Below are positions 1 through 10,339 of a stretch of 64,000 nucleotides of DNA, in pieces; position 1 is the stretch's first letter, and each line of letters starts with the position of its first letter. The translations under genes and the position numbers were made by a program. Source of the DNA: JANJUO01 sp942492935 (GTDB lineage Bacteria; Bacteroidota; Ignavibacteria; Kapaibacteriales; UBA2268); contig OW818654.1 of NCBI GenBank assembly GCA_942492935.1, forward strand, positions 1,488,001 through 1,552,000, written 5' to 3'. The notes beneath the pieces are model-generated. The model ran no database searches. It saw only the letters and a program-made list of their open reading frames with translations, and was not told the origin of the DNA.

Positions 1-1701
1 AATAATAGAAATATTGTGTTTCTGCCAATTCTAAATCCGGACGGTTATGAAATTAACTATACAAAAAGTCCAACTGGTGGCGGTTTATGGAGAAAAAATG
101 CAAGAATTATTGAAGGTGAAGTAATGGGTGTTGATTTAAATCGTAATTACGGTCCTCAAGAATATTGGAATTATGATGGGCAAAGTGATACTAAGCTACC
201 AATTCATGAAACTTATCCTGGACCTAATCCATTTTCGGAGCCAGAAACTCAAGCAATGAAAAGTTTTCTTGATATGCACAATTTTAAATACTCATTCAAT
301 TATCATACTTATAGTAATTTACTTATTTACCCTTACAATCATCGTTCCGAAGAATGTGCTGATAGTGCATATTTTAGGGATTTTAGTAACTATATATCAA
401 GAAAGAACAACTATGTTTATGGCACTGCAAGCAGAATATTAAATTACACAGCTCAAGGTGGAGCAGATGATTATTTATGGGGTACAAAAGGGATTTATAG
501 TTATACCGTTGAGGTTGGAAATGATTTAGATGGGTTTTATACTCGTTATGACAGTATAATTCCATATTGTGAGCAAAATTTCGAAATGATTAAGCAAGTA
601 ATCTGGTCTGGTGCATCAAATTTAGTTGTAAAAGATGTAGTTTATAATTGGACAGATAATAATTCAATGCAACTAAAAGTAACTATACAAAATCTTGGTA
701 CAGAAACAAGCGATGTTGCAAATTTCAGTATTGAAGCATTAAACCAAAATGTTGAAATTTTCGATAAAAATAGAATCATTGAACCAATTGACAAAGGTGG
801 CGAAATAAGTTTGATAATATATTTACAAAATAATGCAAAAATCGAAAATGGTATCTTTGTTGATTTTCAAACAATGATTTTAGAAAATGGTGTATTTAAA
901 AAGGACACTTTTTCAGTGCAATATTATCATCCAATAATTGAAAAAATCAGTTTTGATGAAAAGTTATCTGGATTTGAATTTGATGAAAATTGGTGGAGTT
1001 ATTACGATGAAACTGAACACGATTTTATTATATCCTCTAATTTTAATAATAAATATCCTGATTCTGTTAATTCAGTAATTCAGTTTCCTTCCTATCATAT
1101 AGATGGAAGTCATTTAACTTTGGAGTTTACTGCAAAATGGGCTGTTGAAGTGGATTATGATTTTATAGAATTGCAGATTTTCAACTATCAAACTGGAAAT
1201 TGGGATAATCTCAGAACAAACAGAATGAATATTGGTTTAGGCATAAAAGACAGCCGTCAAGAAATTGATAAATCCGGATTCCACGGATATATGCCTTTAT
1301 GGACTGTACAAGATGTTAATCTTGATGTATATAAGAATGATTCAATTAAAATTAGATTTGTTTTGAAGACAGATGGTGGAACAAATTATGAGGGATTCAG
1401 AGTTAAAGATATTAAATATAAACTATATAAAGATGAATCATCTGTTGTCGATGTTAAAAATGATAATATTTCAATATATCCAAATCCAGCAAAAGTGGGA
1501 AGTATTATTCGTCTAATGTCAAATATTGATTTATCTGATACTTCAATAATTGTTACAAATATTTTAGGTGAAGAAGTTTATAAAACTACAAATGGGAAGA
1601 ATGAAGTACATACAAATGATTTTTCATCAGGAATATATTTCATTAAATTAGAAAAAGATGGAAAATTTATAGATGCAAAATTATTGAGAATTTTAAATTA
1701 A
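1..1701 (+). CDS. M14-family zinc carboxypeptidase with T9SS tail (5' partial)
   Basis: The reading frame is open from the first base, so the start lies upstream of the window. The visible N-terminal part is the second half of an M14 metallocarboxypeptidase domain. It shows the 'NPDGYE' strand, 'GVDLNRN' with the substrate-binding Arg, the third zinc ligand His in 'NYHTYS' (codon at 304) and the catalytic Glu in 'YTVEVGN' (codon at 511). The first two zinc ligands (HxxE) would be upstream. A CARDB-like beta domain and a jelly-roll-like region follow. The last ~80 residues, starting near 'ISIYPNPAK', are a type A T9SS sorting domain. The enzyme is inferred to be exported across the outer membrane and to act outside the cell on peptides. 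Substrate is unknown. Confidence 0.9.
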   Translation, partial: NNRNIVFLPILNPDGYEINYTKSPTGGGLWRKNARIIEGEVMGVDLNRNYGPQEYWNYDGQSDTKLPIHETYPGPNPFSEPETQAMKSFLDMHNFKYSFNYHTYSNLLIYPYNHRSEECADSAYFRDFSNYISRKNNYVYGTASRILNYTAQGGADDYLWGTKGIYSYTVEVGNDLDGFYTRYDSIIPYCEQNFEMIKQVIWSGASNLVVKDVVYNWTDNNSMQLKVTIQNLGTETSDVANFSIEALNQNVEIFDKNRIIEPIDKGGEISLIIYLQNNAKIENGIFVDFQTMILENGVFKKDTFSVQYYHPIIEKISFDEKLSGFEFDENWWSYYDETEHDFIISSNFNNKYPDSVNSVIQFPSYHIDGSHLTLEFTAKWAVEVDYDFIELQIFNYQTGNWDNLRTNRMNIGLGIKDSRQEIDKSGFHGYMPLWTVQDVNLDVYKNDSIKIRFVLKTDGGTNYEGFRVKDIKYKLYKDESSVVDVKNDNISIYPNPAKVGSIIRLMSNIDLSDTSIIVTNILGEEVYKTTNGKNEVHTNDFSSGIYFIKLEKDGKFIDAKLLRILN

Positions 1702-1726
1702 ATAATTTTTGGATATAAACGAAATT

Positions 1727-1752
1727 ACCCTTATAAATTTCTTTATAAGGGT
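1727..1752. terminator. Rho-independent-type hairpin
   Basis: An 11-bp perfect inverted repeat ('acccttataaa' / 'tttataagggt') with a 4-base loop lies 26 bases after the carboxypeptidase stop and is followed by a T-rich stretch. It sits between this gene and the convergent tRNA, so it may end transcription from both sides. Confidence 0.75.
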
Positions 1753-1761
1753 TTCGTTTTG

Positions 1762-1834
1762 TGGTCAGAGGCGGGGTTGAACCGTCGACACATGGATTTT
1801 CAGTCCATTGCTCTACCAACTGAGCTACCTGACC
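1762..1834 (-). tRNA. tRNA-Phe (GAA)
   Basis: The minus strand folds as a cloverleaf. It has a 7-bp acceptor stem (GGTCAGG/TCTGACC), a D arm (GCTC..GAGC), an anticodon stem ATGGA/TCCAT with loop CTGAAAA (anticodon GAA), and a T loop TTCAACC. The T stem has one A-C mismatch. The discriminator base is A, and no CCA is encoded after it. Confidence 0.93.
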
Positions 1835-2024
1835 ATTTCTTAATCTTCAAAAAATTAAGAATTCAAAATTAAGCAATTTTTCGTTACCGTCCAAATAAAT
1901 AATTATATATTAAAAAAAATATTCAAATAAATGCAAAAAAAATGAAAAATATTGGTTTTAATTTAAATTTTATTTAAATTATGTTTTTATTTTTGTCAAT
2001 TTGTTACTTCTTTTCGGGTTACAA

Positions 2025-4163
2025 ATGAGTTTAAAATTATTTTGCTTTTTTCTATTCATTACGTATCTATATGGTAGTGAACCATTGATTTATTCAGAAC
2101 AAGCCCCTTATAAAATTGGATTATTCGGACATATTAATTATAATAATTACAATTCTAATTTTACAAAATTACCAGATATTCCAAATTGTTGTCCGAAATT
2201 TACTACTGGCGGTGGTTTTGGATACAAAATTGGATTATTATTTGAAACTGATAAATCATTTTGGTCTTTACGAAGTGGCTTGAATAATCTTAGTGGTGGC
2301 TTCATTTATACCGAAAAAACCAATGTAATTCCTAATGGTACTTCAGTTGAAGGTGAATTTGAACATACAATTGATGCTGATTTAAATGCAATATTTTTGC
2401 AACCATTTTTTAATTTATATATAAATGATAATTTGTTGATAAATTTAGGAGTTGATTTTTCTTATTTAATTACTACTGAATTTTCCCAAAAAGAACAAAT
2501 ATCTAAACCTGTTGGTCAAGGTACTTTTCTTGATTCTCTTGGAAATGATACTTATTCAAGAATTAGAAATCAATTTTCAGGAAAAATTCCTGATGCAAAT
2601 GATATTTTGTTTAGTTTAACTTTCGGTATAAGTTATAATCTTCCAATGAATAAAAGCAATTCACTTTGGCTATCACCTGAAGCATATTTTTCTTATGGAA
2701 TTAATAATGTAGTAAAATCAATTGACTGGAATATCAACACTTTTAGTCTTGGTTTAGCAATTAAATATAAAAAACCTTCTGAAATAATTTACAAAGATGA
2801 ATTTGAAGAAATATATAAAATTGATACTTTGATTTTAGCTAATCAGAATGTGAAATCCAATACAATAGTTTTAGGTTTCGAGCAGCAAGAAAAACTATTC
2901 AACATAGACGCAAGTACGAGATTAACAACAACAATTTTTTCCCGAACCGATACTCTATTTTTGCCAAGAGCATACCAATTGCAGGTTGATGTAAATGCAG
3001 TAGGAATTGATACAAATGATATATCAATTAATAAACCACGTGTTGTACTTGAAGAATTTGTATCCAAACGACTTGACCCATTACTCAATTATATTTTCTT
3101 TGAAGATAGTAGCTCAATAATACCGGCAAGATATAAATTAATGGGAGATTCCGAAGTCTTAAATTTCTCAGAAGATAAACTTTATGCTGATTCAACACTT
3201 GCTATTTATTATAATTTATTAAATATTGTAGGTAATAGATTAAAAAATAATCCATCAGCAAAACTCACTATTATTGGATGCAATTCAAATAGTGGAGCAG
3301 AGAAAGGCAATTTAGAATTATCAAAACAAAGAGCTGAAAAGGTTAAAAATTATCTTGTTGACAATTGGTTTATTGAACATAATAGATTATTAATTCAAAC
3401 AAGAAACCTTCCAGCAAAGGCATCATTACCTTATGAAGAACCTGATAAAATAGCAGAAAACAGAAGAGTAGAATTAGTTTCTGACAATTATGAAATATTA
3501 AAACCTGTATTTACAACTGATACTGCTTTATTTTGTAATTTAGAGAAAATCAAATTTGTACCGGAAATTAATTCAGAAGCTGGTTTAAAAGAATATGAAA
3601 TTTCAGCCATGATTGATAAAGAAGGGGACTTTTTAAAAAAAACCGGTAATATTATAAAAGATGAAATAGTTGAATTAAACAGCTTTTACAAAAAAATAAA
3701 TGCAACATTAAAACCAATTTCATATAGTATTAAAGCAATTGATATAAAGGAACAACAAGCAAAATCAACTATTAAGCAAATTCCAATTGAAATTATATCA
3801 TTAGAAAAGAAAAGTTTAAGTGATGCTGCTGATTTTGAAATTAATAAATTCAGCTTAATTTTATTTGAATTTGATAGAAGTGATATTGCAGGCAATAATA
3901 AAACTATAGTTGACTTCATAAAAAATATTGCAAAACCCGATTCTGAAATTGAGATTGTGGGTTTTACTGACCGTACAGGAAATGACGATTACAATTTCAA
4001 ATTGTCAGAAAGACGTGCATCAGCGACTAAAACTACTCTTGGAATAAATAATGCCAATGCAAGAGGTGCAGGTGAAACAATATTAATATATAACAATGAC
4101 ATACCTGAAGGTAGATTTTATTGCAGAACAGTCGAAATTTTAGTAAAGACAAGGGTGAAATAG
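2025..4163 (+). CDS. OmpA-family outer-membrane protein with two OmpA-like domains
   Basis: Start ATG 2025 is chosen over an upstream in-frame TTG at 2001 because it places a clean signal peptide ('MSLKLFCFFLFITYLYGSE') first. Residues ~20-250 look like a beta-barrel of the kind seen in OmpA-type proteins of Bacteroidota. A first OmpA-like peptidoglycan-binding domain lies at about 375-490 ('LSKQRAEKVKNYL', 'ENRRVEL'). A second lies at about 605-712 ('FEFDRSDI', 'GFTDRTGNDDYNFKLSERRA'). The protein is inferred to link the outer membrane to the cell wall. Two such domains in one chain is unusual but known. No partner gene is evident next to it. Confidence 0.82.
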   Translation: MSLKLFCFFLFITYLYGSEPLIYSEQAPYKIGLFGHINYNNYNSNFTKLPDIPNCCPKFTTGGGFGYKIGLLFETDKSFWSLRSGLNNLSGGFIYTEKTNVIPNGTSVEGEFEHTIDADLNAIFLQPFFNLYINDNLLINLGVDFSYLITTEFSQKEQISKPVGQGTFLDSLGNDTYSRIRNQFSGKIPDANDILFSLTFGISYNLPMNKSNSLWLSPEAYFSYGINNVVKSIDWNINTFSLGLAIKYKKPSEIIYKDEFEEIYKIDTLILANQNVKSNTIVLGFEQQEKLFNIDASTRLTTTIFSRTDTLFLPRAYQLQVDVNAVGIDTNDISINKPRVVLEEFVSKRLDPLLNYIFFEDSSSIIPARYKLMGDSEVLNFSEDKLYADSTLAIYYNLLNIVGNRLKNNPSAKLTIIGCNSNSGAEKGNLELSKQRAEKVKNYLVDNWFIEHNRLLIQTRNLPAKASLPYEEPDKIAENRRVELVSDNYEILKPVFTTDTALFCNLEKIKFVPEINSEAGLKEYEISAMIDKEGDFLKKTGNIIKDEIVELNSFYKKINATLKPISYSIKAIDIKEQQAKSTIKQIPIEIISLEKKSLSDAADFEINKFSLILFEFDRSDIAGNNKTIVDFIKNIAKPDSEIEIVGFTDRTGNDDYNFKLSERRASATKTTLGINNANARGAGETILIYNNDIPEGRFYCRTVEILVKTRVK

Positions 4164-4250
4164 TTTAATTTTATTAATTAATTGGATAATTTAAATATTT
4201 TGTTTAATTTAGCTAATTATATTTAAAGAATATTATTGAGAATAAATAAA

Positions 4251-6488
4251 ATGATTGATTTATTTGAAGAGTTTGATTTTAATCAATTAGAAAATTTTGA
4301 TTTTAAAGAAGATAGTGTAAGAGAGATTTTAATACTTCCAATCATTAAAGAATTGGGTTATACTCAAACGCAAATAATTAGAAGTAAAGCATTAAAACAT
4401 CCCTTTATAAAGATTGGTAGTCAAAAAAGGGCAATAAATATTATTCCTGATTATTTATTTAAAATTGATGATAATTATGCTTGGGTATTAGATGCTAAAG
4501 CTCCAAATGAAAATATTCGGGAAGGTGAAAATGTTGAACAAGTGTATTCATATTCAATGCACCCTGAAGTAAGAACCAAATTTTTCGCATTGTGTAATGG
4601 TAGACATTTTTCATTGTTCAGACAAGATATTTCAGAACCCATACTCTATTTTTCATTGTCAGAAATTAAGGAATATTGGGAATTATTAACTTCATATATA
4701 TCTGCTGAATCGTTCCAAAGCGGTAAGGCATTTAACTATCAAACTGTTAAACGTGCATCAAATTTCAAATCTTTCAATTATCTAGAAAGACCATTATTAG
4801 AAGAAATAAAAGCTTTAAAACAATCAACAAAAAGACATTTCGGAGTTCACGGATATTTTACAAAACAAGTATGGAATGTTGTAGCTGAATATATCAAAAA
4901 TTTTTCACAAAAAGGTGATGTTGTCCTTGACCCATTTGGCGGCAGTGGAATTACAGCAATTGAAGCAATGATGAATGACAGACAAGCAATTCATATTGAT
5001 TTAAATCCTTTGTCATTCTTTTTGGTTGATTCATTAGTAGTACCTGTTGATTATAATCAATTAAAAATTAGTTTTGAAAAAATTGTTGATTTATATAAAA
5101 AATTTGAACCAAAAACTGAATCTGAAATAGATGCTTCTTTGAAAAAATATCAATTTCCTAAAGGAATTAAACTGCCCAAAGCTTCTGATGTAGATGTAAT
5201 TGAGGATTTGTTTTCTAAGAAGCAACTTGCACAACTTGGATTATTAAAAAATTTGATAAAAAAAGAAAAGGATATTAATATAAAAAAGAGTCTTCTTCTA
5301 ATGTTTTCAGGTTTAGTTACAAAAATTAATCGCACTTATCATACTTCAAAATTTAATGACAAGAGTCCTGGTGGTGGTGATTGTGCTGCTTTTAGATACT
5401 ACCGCTATAGAATAGCTCCCAAACCGGTAGAATTAGATTTAATGAAATATTTTGAATTAAGATATAAAAAAGTAGTGAATGCAAAAAAAGAGTTTGATTA
5501 TAAAATTAATGCTGATACTTTAGAAAATCTTAAAGTTGTTTTAGGTACTGCTACAAACTTGGATTTTATTCATAATGAAAGTATAGATTATATATATACT
5601 GACCCACCTTATGGAAAAAAAATTCCGTATTTAGATCTTTCAATTATGTGGAACTCTTGGCTTGACTTAAAAGTTACTGAAAAAGATTATGAACTTGAAG
5701 CAATAGAAGGAGGAGAACACAGTAAAAGCAAACAAGAATATAATGATTTAATTTCATTAAGTATTAAAGAAATGTATAGAGTTTTGAAGTATGATAGATG
5801 GATGTCATTTGTTTTTGCTCACAAAGACCCTGAATTTTGGCATTTAATTATTGAAACCGCTGAAAGATGTGGTTTTGAATATGCTGGTGCAGTAGCTCAA
5901 AAAAATGGGCAAACCAGTTTCAAAAAACGTCAAAATCCTTTTACAGTTCTATCAGGACAATTAATTATTAATTTCAAAAAAGTAAGAAAGCCAAGAAATA
6001 TTCTAAAGGCAAGTCTTGGTATGGATATTTCAGAAATAGTAATTCAAACAATTGAAGGATTAATAGCCAGCAAAAATGGAGCAACTTTAGAGCAAATTAA
6101 TGATGAATTAATTATTAAAGGTTTAGAACTTGGTTTTCTTGATCTACTAAAAAAACAATATACAGATTTAACTCCACTTCTCTTAGATGCATTTGATTAT
6201 GATGATAAAGAGGAAATTTATACTATCAAAAAAAATGGAAAATTCAGAAGTAATATTGACGTAAGATTAAGAGTTAGGTATTATCTGATTTCTTATCTCA
6301 GAAGAATGGAAATTTTGCAAAAAGATGCAAAATTTGATGAAATAATTCTAAGTATAATGCCATTGCTTAAAAATGGTGTAACTCCAGAAGAACAAACTAT
6401 ATTAAGTGTTCTTGAAGATATTGCTTATAAAACTGGTAACGATAGTTGGTTATTGAAGAATTCAGGTCAAATGACTCTAAATATCTAA
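4251..6488 (+). CDS. Fused PD-(D/E)XK nuclease and N6/N4 DNA methyltransferase
   Basis: ATG 4251 is preferred to the TTG at 4236. The N-terminal ~150 residues resemble the nuclease domain at the N-terminus of type I restriction HsdR subunits: 'PDYLF' (D67) followed by 'VLDAKAP' (D81-x-K83), the PD-(D/E)XK pattern. A DNA amino-methyltransferase follows with motif I 'DPFGGSG' (about residue 227) and motif IV 'DPPYG' (about 451), separated by ~220 residues. The C-terminal ~180 residues are unassigned and may hold target recognition. No separate R or S subunit gene is adjacent. This suggests a single-chain, type IIG-like restriction-modification enzyme, though it could be a modification-only enzyme with a vestigial nuclease. 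Recognition site cannot be read from sequence. Confidence 0.78.
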   Translation: MIDLFEEFDFNQLENFDFKEDSVREILILPIIKELGYTQTQIIRSKALKHPFIKIGSQKRAINIIPDYLFKIDDNYAWVLDAKAPNENIREGENVEQVYSYSMHPEVRTKFFALCNGRHFSLFRQDISEPILYFSLSEIKEYWELLTSYISAESFQSGKAFNYQTVKRASNFKSFNYLERPLLEEIKALKQSTKRHFGVHGYFTKQVWNVVAEYIKNFSQKGDVVLDPFGGSGITAIEAMMNDRQAIHIDLNPLSFFLVDSLVVPVDYNQLKISFEKIVDLYKKFEPKTESEIDASLKKYQFPKGIKLPKASDVDVIEDLFSKKQLAQLGLLKNLIKKEKDINIKKSLLLMFSGLVTKINRTYHTSKFNDKSPGGGDCAAFRYYRYRIAPKPVELDLMKYFELRYKKVVNAKKEFDYKINADTLENLKVVLGTATNLDFIHNESIDYIYTDPPYGKKIPYLDLSIMWNSWLDLKVTEKDYELEAIEGGEHSKSKQEYNDLISLSIKEMYRVLKYDRWMSFVFAHKDPEFWHLIIETAERCGFEYAGAVAQKNGQTSFKKRQNPFTVLSGQLIINFKKVRKPRNILKASLGMDISEIVIQTIEGLIASKNGATLEQINDELIIKGLELGFLDLLKKQYTDLTPLLLDAFDYDDKEEIYTIKKNGKFRSNIDVRLRVRYYLISYLRRMEILQKDAKFDEIILSIMPLLKNGVTPEEQTILSVLEDIAYKTGNDSWLLKNSGQMTLNI

Positions 6489-6495
6489 AAAATTT

Positions 6496-7551
6496 TTACC
6501 CCAAACTTATAACTCCACCACCAAGACAATAACCATCTTCGTAGAAAATGCAGAATTGACCAGGGGATATACCTTGGTCTTCTTCTGCTAATTGGACGAA
6601 CAATTTACCATTTTCCAAATATTCAATTTTGGCATCGTATTTTTTTGCTCCATGACGAATTTTCACTTTGATGTCATTCGATTTAGGTTTATTACCAATC
6701 CAATTTACATCACAAACATAAAATTTATCGTGTGCGACTTGTTCTTTACCGTTCTCACGTGAAATATAGATTATATTATTCTCTAAATCCTTCTTGACCA
6801 CATACCAAGGACCACCACTTAACCCAAGACCTGTTCTTTGACCGATTGTGTGAAACCAGTATCCCTTATGCTCGCCCCATTTTTTGCCAGTTTCAATTTC
6901 AATAATATCACCCTTGTGTTCGCCTAAATGAAATTTTATAAAGTCATTATACTTGATTTTACCGAGGAAACAAATACCCTGACTATCTTTACGGTTTGCA
7001 GTGGGTAGATTGAATTCTTTTGCTAAATCACGAATTTGTGATTTTGTATATTGACCAATCGGAAATAATATTTTTGAAAGTTGCTGTTGAGATAAATAAG
7101 TCAGAAAATATGTTTGGCATTTAACTTTATCAGGCGATTCTTTTAGTAAAAATAGTCCATCTTTCTCTTCAATTTGAGCATAATGTCCAGATGCAACTTT
7201 ATCAAAACTGCTATCTATTTTCTTGAAAAAATCACCAAATTTGATATTTTTATTACACATAATATCAGGGCTTGGTGTTCTTCCTGCCTTCAATTCTTTG
7301 ATAGTATATTCCACAACTGTATCAAGGTATTCCTGTTGCATATTCACAATATGTAATGGAGTATTGGTTTGCTCACAAACACTTCGAACAAATTGCAAAT
7401 CTTCTTCCCAAGGACAATTACCGAGAAAGGCAAGTTCATCTTCAAGCCATATTTTCAGATAAAATGCTTCTACTTCATAGCCATCATTTTTCAATAAATG
7501 TAGTGCTACCGAACTATCAACACCACCAGAAAGAAGTAATGCAACTTTCAT
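6496..7551 (-). CDS. mnmA: tRNA-specific 2-thiouridylase MnmA
   Basis: MnmA thiolates U34 of Lys, Glu and Gln tRNAs in the cytoplasm using ATP and a persulfide sulfur donor. The PP-loop 'SGGVDSS' lies at residues 8-14. The nucleophilic Cys is in 'DIMCNKNIKF' (about C99) and the second catalytic Cys in 'SQGICFLGK'. The C-terminal beta-barrel and 'SPGQ' segment are present, and length (351 aa) is normal. ATG 7551 is used rather than the upstream GTG at 7557, because it begins the usual 'MKVALLLSGG'. It starts 2 bases after the tyrS stop, so the two are co-transcribed and probably translationally coupled. Confidence 0.96.
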   Translation of the reverse strand: MKVALLLSGGVDSSVALHLLKNDGYEVEAFYLKIWLEDELAFLGNCPWEEDLQFVRSVCEQTNTPLHIVNMQQEYLDTVVEYTIKELKAGRTPSPDIMCNKNIKFGDFFKKIDSSFDKVASGHYAQIEEKDGLFLLKESPDKVKCQTYFLTYLSQQQLSKILFPIGQYTKSQIRDLAKEFNLPTANRKDSQGICFLGKIKYNDFIKFHLGEHKGDIIEIETGKKWGEHKGYWFHTIGQRTGLGLSGGPWYVVKKDLENNIIYISRENGKEQVAHDKFYVCDVNWIGNKPKSNDIKVKIRHGAKKYDAKIEYLENGKLFVQLAEEDQGISPGQFCIFYEDGYCLGGGVISLG

Positions 7552-7553
7552 AC

Positions 7554-8771
7554 TCACTTTTTTATTACATTTAAAAATTTGCGTTTGCCAACTTTTATCA
7601 GTTTTTTTTCAGAAATATTTACTTTATAAAATGGGTCGTCTGCTTTGTTTCCATCAATAGAAACTCCACCACCTTCAATAAGTCTGCGTGATTCCTTCTT
7701 TGATGGTGCAAGTCCAGTCATTACAAGTAAATCAGTAATAATTAATTCATTTTCATTACATTCTAATTCCATTTCGGGTATGTCATCAGGAATATCTTTC
7801 TTTACGAACATTCTCTCAAATTCTTCAAAAGCGGCATTTGCAGCATCTATATTATGATAAATTTCAATAATTTTCTTTGCTAAATCTACTTTGGTATTTC
7901 TTGGATGAAGTGAACCATCTTTTAAGCCAGCTTCAATTTTCAAAACAGAATCATTATCAAGAAGTGCAGCATATTTGTAATATCTCGAAATTAATTCATC
8001 TGGAATTGACATCGTTTTACCAAACATTTCGCGTGGAGTATCAGTTAAAGCGATATAATTATCAAGAGATTTGCTCATTTTCTGAATACCGTCAGTACCT
8101 TCAAGAATTGGCATTGTAAGAATACATTGTGGATTTTTGTTTTGAGATTTTTGTAATTCCCTGCCCACCAACAAATTAAATTTTTGGTCTGTGCCACCGA
8201 GTTCTACATCAGATTCTATCACAACAGAATCCCAGCCCTGTGCAAGAGGATACAAAAATTCGTGAAGTGAAATAGGTGTATTTGATTTGTATCTATTTGA
8301 AAAATCATCTCTTTCCAATACTTGAGCAACAGTATAATGCGAAGATAATTTAATAACATCAGAAAATGTCATTTTTCCGAGCCATTCAGAGTTATATCTT
8401 ACATCTAATCTATCTTTAGATAAAATTAAAGTAGCTTGGTCTATATAAGATTGACCGTTAACTTTTGTTTCTTCAATTGTTAATTGTGGTCTTGTTTTGG
8501 ATTTTCCTGTTGGGTCGCCAATCATTGCAGTAAAATCACCTATAATTAAAGTAGCTCTATGCCCTAAATTTTGGAATTGTCTCATTTTATGCAATACAAC
8601 AGCATGTCCAATATGTAAATCAGGTCTGCTGGGGTCTGCTCCAAGTTTTACATTAATCGGTTTACTAGATTTTATTGAATATTCGATTTTTTTAACCATT
8701 TCTTCTTCAGGAAGTAAATCAATAACACCACTTTTGATTACATCCATTTGTTCATTTACTGACGGAAACAT
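7554..8771 (-). CDS. tyrS: Tyrosyl-tRNA synthetase
   Basis: Class I aminoacyl-tRNA synthetase that charges tRNA-Tyr. The HIGH motif is at residues 53-56 ('DLHIGHAVV') and 'KMSKS' is near residue 230. A C-terminal S4-like RNA-binding domain ends the protein ('SKKESRRLIEGGGVSIDG'). The 405-aa length fits the family. It is the first gene of a two-gene unit with mnmA, both concerned with tRNA function. Confidence 0.97.
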   Translation of the reverse strand: MFPSVNEQMDVIKSGVIDLLPEEEMVKKIEYSIKSSKPINVKLGADPSRPDLHIGHAVVLHKMRQFQNLGHRATLIIGDFTAMIGDPTGKSKTRPQLTIEETKVNGQSYIDQATLILSKDRLDVRYNSEWLGKMTFSDVIKLSSHYTVAQVLERDDFSNRYKSNTPISLHEFLYPLAQGWDSVVIESDVELGGTDQKFNLLVGRELQKSQNKNPQCILTMPILEGTDGIQKMSKSLDNYIALTDTPREMFGKTMSIPDELISRYYKYAALLDNDSVLKIEAGLKDGSLHPRNTKVDLAKKIIEIYHNIDAANAAFEEFERMFVKKDIPDDIPEMELECNENELIITDLLVMTGLAPSKKESRRLIEGGGVSIDGNKADDPFYKVNISEKKLIKVGKRKFLNVIKK

Positions 8772-9126
8772 TTTTATCCTTAATTATCAATTTTAAATTC
8801 AAATAGCTCAACTATAATTTTAAATAGACGAGTTAAATTAGCTTAAATTATATTGAATTTATGACATTTATTCATAAAAGAGAATAATGGATAAGGAGCA
8901 TTTTGAAAAAAACAAGTATAGTTACACTAAAAAGACCATTACTCCAAAAATTTAAAATTTTAGTTTATAGAAATCTAATTTCAATACAATTTGAGAATTA
9001 TTATCAATTTTATTGATTTGAAAAAAGGATATTTATTTGATTAAGTGACTATTTTTTAGAAATGAAATATAAGTACATTGAAGCATAATATACATATAGA
9101 GATTCAGTTATGATGTGAGCAATTGT
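8772..9126. other. Intergenic region, nothing recognised
   Basis: About 355 bases of AT-rich sequence between tyrS (whose promoter must lie here, on the minus strand) and the stop of the next minus-strand gene. I see no convincing RNA gene, repeat or ORF. Confidence 0.5.
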
Positions 9127-9702
9127 TTATTCCTGAATCAAATAAATTGATATTTCAAATAATCTCAAATCATTATTCTTCAATTTCTCCAATTGAATTG
9201 AAATCCCATAACTATACAAATTAAAAGTCAATCCATCGTCTGAAATATAATCACCTTTTGCTATTGCTGGGAAGAAGTTTCTTATTTTTGGATTAATCAT
9301 GCCAAACGTTAATCCATTAACTGTGAATATTTTAAGTGTTTTGCCGTTTCTAATTTTAATACACTTTAATTTTAGATTATCCATATCCTTTTTGTTTGCG
9401 AATTCGAATTTGATTGATTTAAATTCAATTTCTCGTATATATTCAGTTCCAGAAATTGGTCTCAAAGTTAAGGGGTCAACTCCATCCCAAATTTTAATTG
9501 AAATTTCAACCCGCTGTGAATTATCCTTAATTTTCAAAATCTTATTAAGTTCATTAATTGTGGTTTTGTTCAGGATTATTGAGTCATTATTATAAACTAT
9601 CCCAATTCCAGGCAAAACTTTTATAAAATCATTTTGCCCTCCAAATAATTTAGAATTAATCAAAAGTAGAATTATTATTAAATATATAATAACATATTTC
9701 AT
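9127..9702 (-). CDS. Predicted exported protein, function unknown
   Basis: The start at 9702 ('MKYVIIYLIIILLLINSKLFGG') gives a typical signal peptide. An in-frame upstream ATG at 9738 would add 12 residues before it. The mature part (~170 aa) is mostly predicted beta strands, with no Cys pairs, catalytic motif or sorting domain. I do not recognise the family. It stands alone, with gaps on both sides. Confidence 0.6.
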   Translation of the reverse strand: MKYVIIYLIIILLLINSKLFGGQNDFIKVLPGIGIVYNNDSIILNKTTINELNKILKIKDNSQRVEISIKIWDGVDPLTLRPISGTEYIREIEFKSIKFEFANKKDMDNLKLKCIKIRNGKTLKIFTVNGLTFGMINPKIRNFFPAIAKGDYISDDGLTFNLYSYGISIQLEKLKNNDLRLFEISIYLIQE

Positions 9703-9931
9703 ACTTACTTTTCTTAAATTGATAAACATCTCATTCATTTACATCCAGTCAATGAAATCATATACAAACATAGAAAAAAATGATTAATCAAAAAATTAAT
9801 TTTTATATGCAACCATTCTTTTCTAATTATTTCCTAACAATTTGTTGCAAAGCAAAAGTTTGTGTTTTGGCTTGTATTAAAAAGTAGAAAAGCCCTTCAG
9901 GGCAGAAGGTATTGATATGTTCTTCATTAGC

Positions 9932-10339
9932 TTAATATTTTACCTTTTTATAATATAGCTTTCCTCCAAATTTTTCAATCCAATTTGATAATTTTTCAAT
10001 TTTATTTCTATCTTGTGAATATTCCTTATCTGTTCCATATACAACAAATAGTAAATTGTTATTTGTATATCTAATTTGGGTATATATATGAGCTTGACCA
10101 ATCGCTCTCTCAATTTCACAATATGCTTTCAAACTTTTCCATTTTTTTACCTCAATACCAAATTCCTCTTCATTTATATCAATATCCATTCTTAAACTAA
10201 AAATACCTCCCATATGATGTTCTTGATCAACAATATATTGTTTTTCTAATTGACTTGATAATTTTTTTCTAAACCAAGATTCTGGGTTATTATAATCATT
10301 CTCATCATAATCAGATTCTTCAATTATTTTTATTAGATC
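9932..10339 (-). pseudogene. Nuclease-like C-terminal part cut off by an in-frame TAA
   Basis: Directly after the TAA at 10342-10340 the same frame stays open for 135 codons ('DLIKIIEESDY...' to 'LYYKKVKY'). An internal ATG at 10213 would give only the last 93 residues. 'EFGIEVKKWKS' has the E-x-K pattern of a PD-(D/E)XK nuclease, preceded by acidic residues in 'RMDIDINEEE'. Together with the upstream 149-aa ORF this reads as one ~285-aa protein interrupted by one stop. It may be a nonsense mutation, a readthrough site, a sequencing error, or two separate proteins. Confidence 0.6.
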
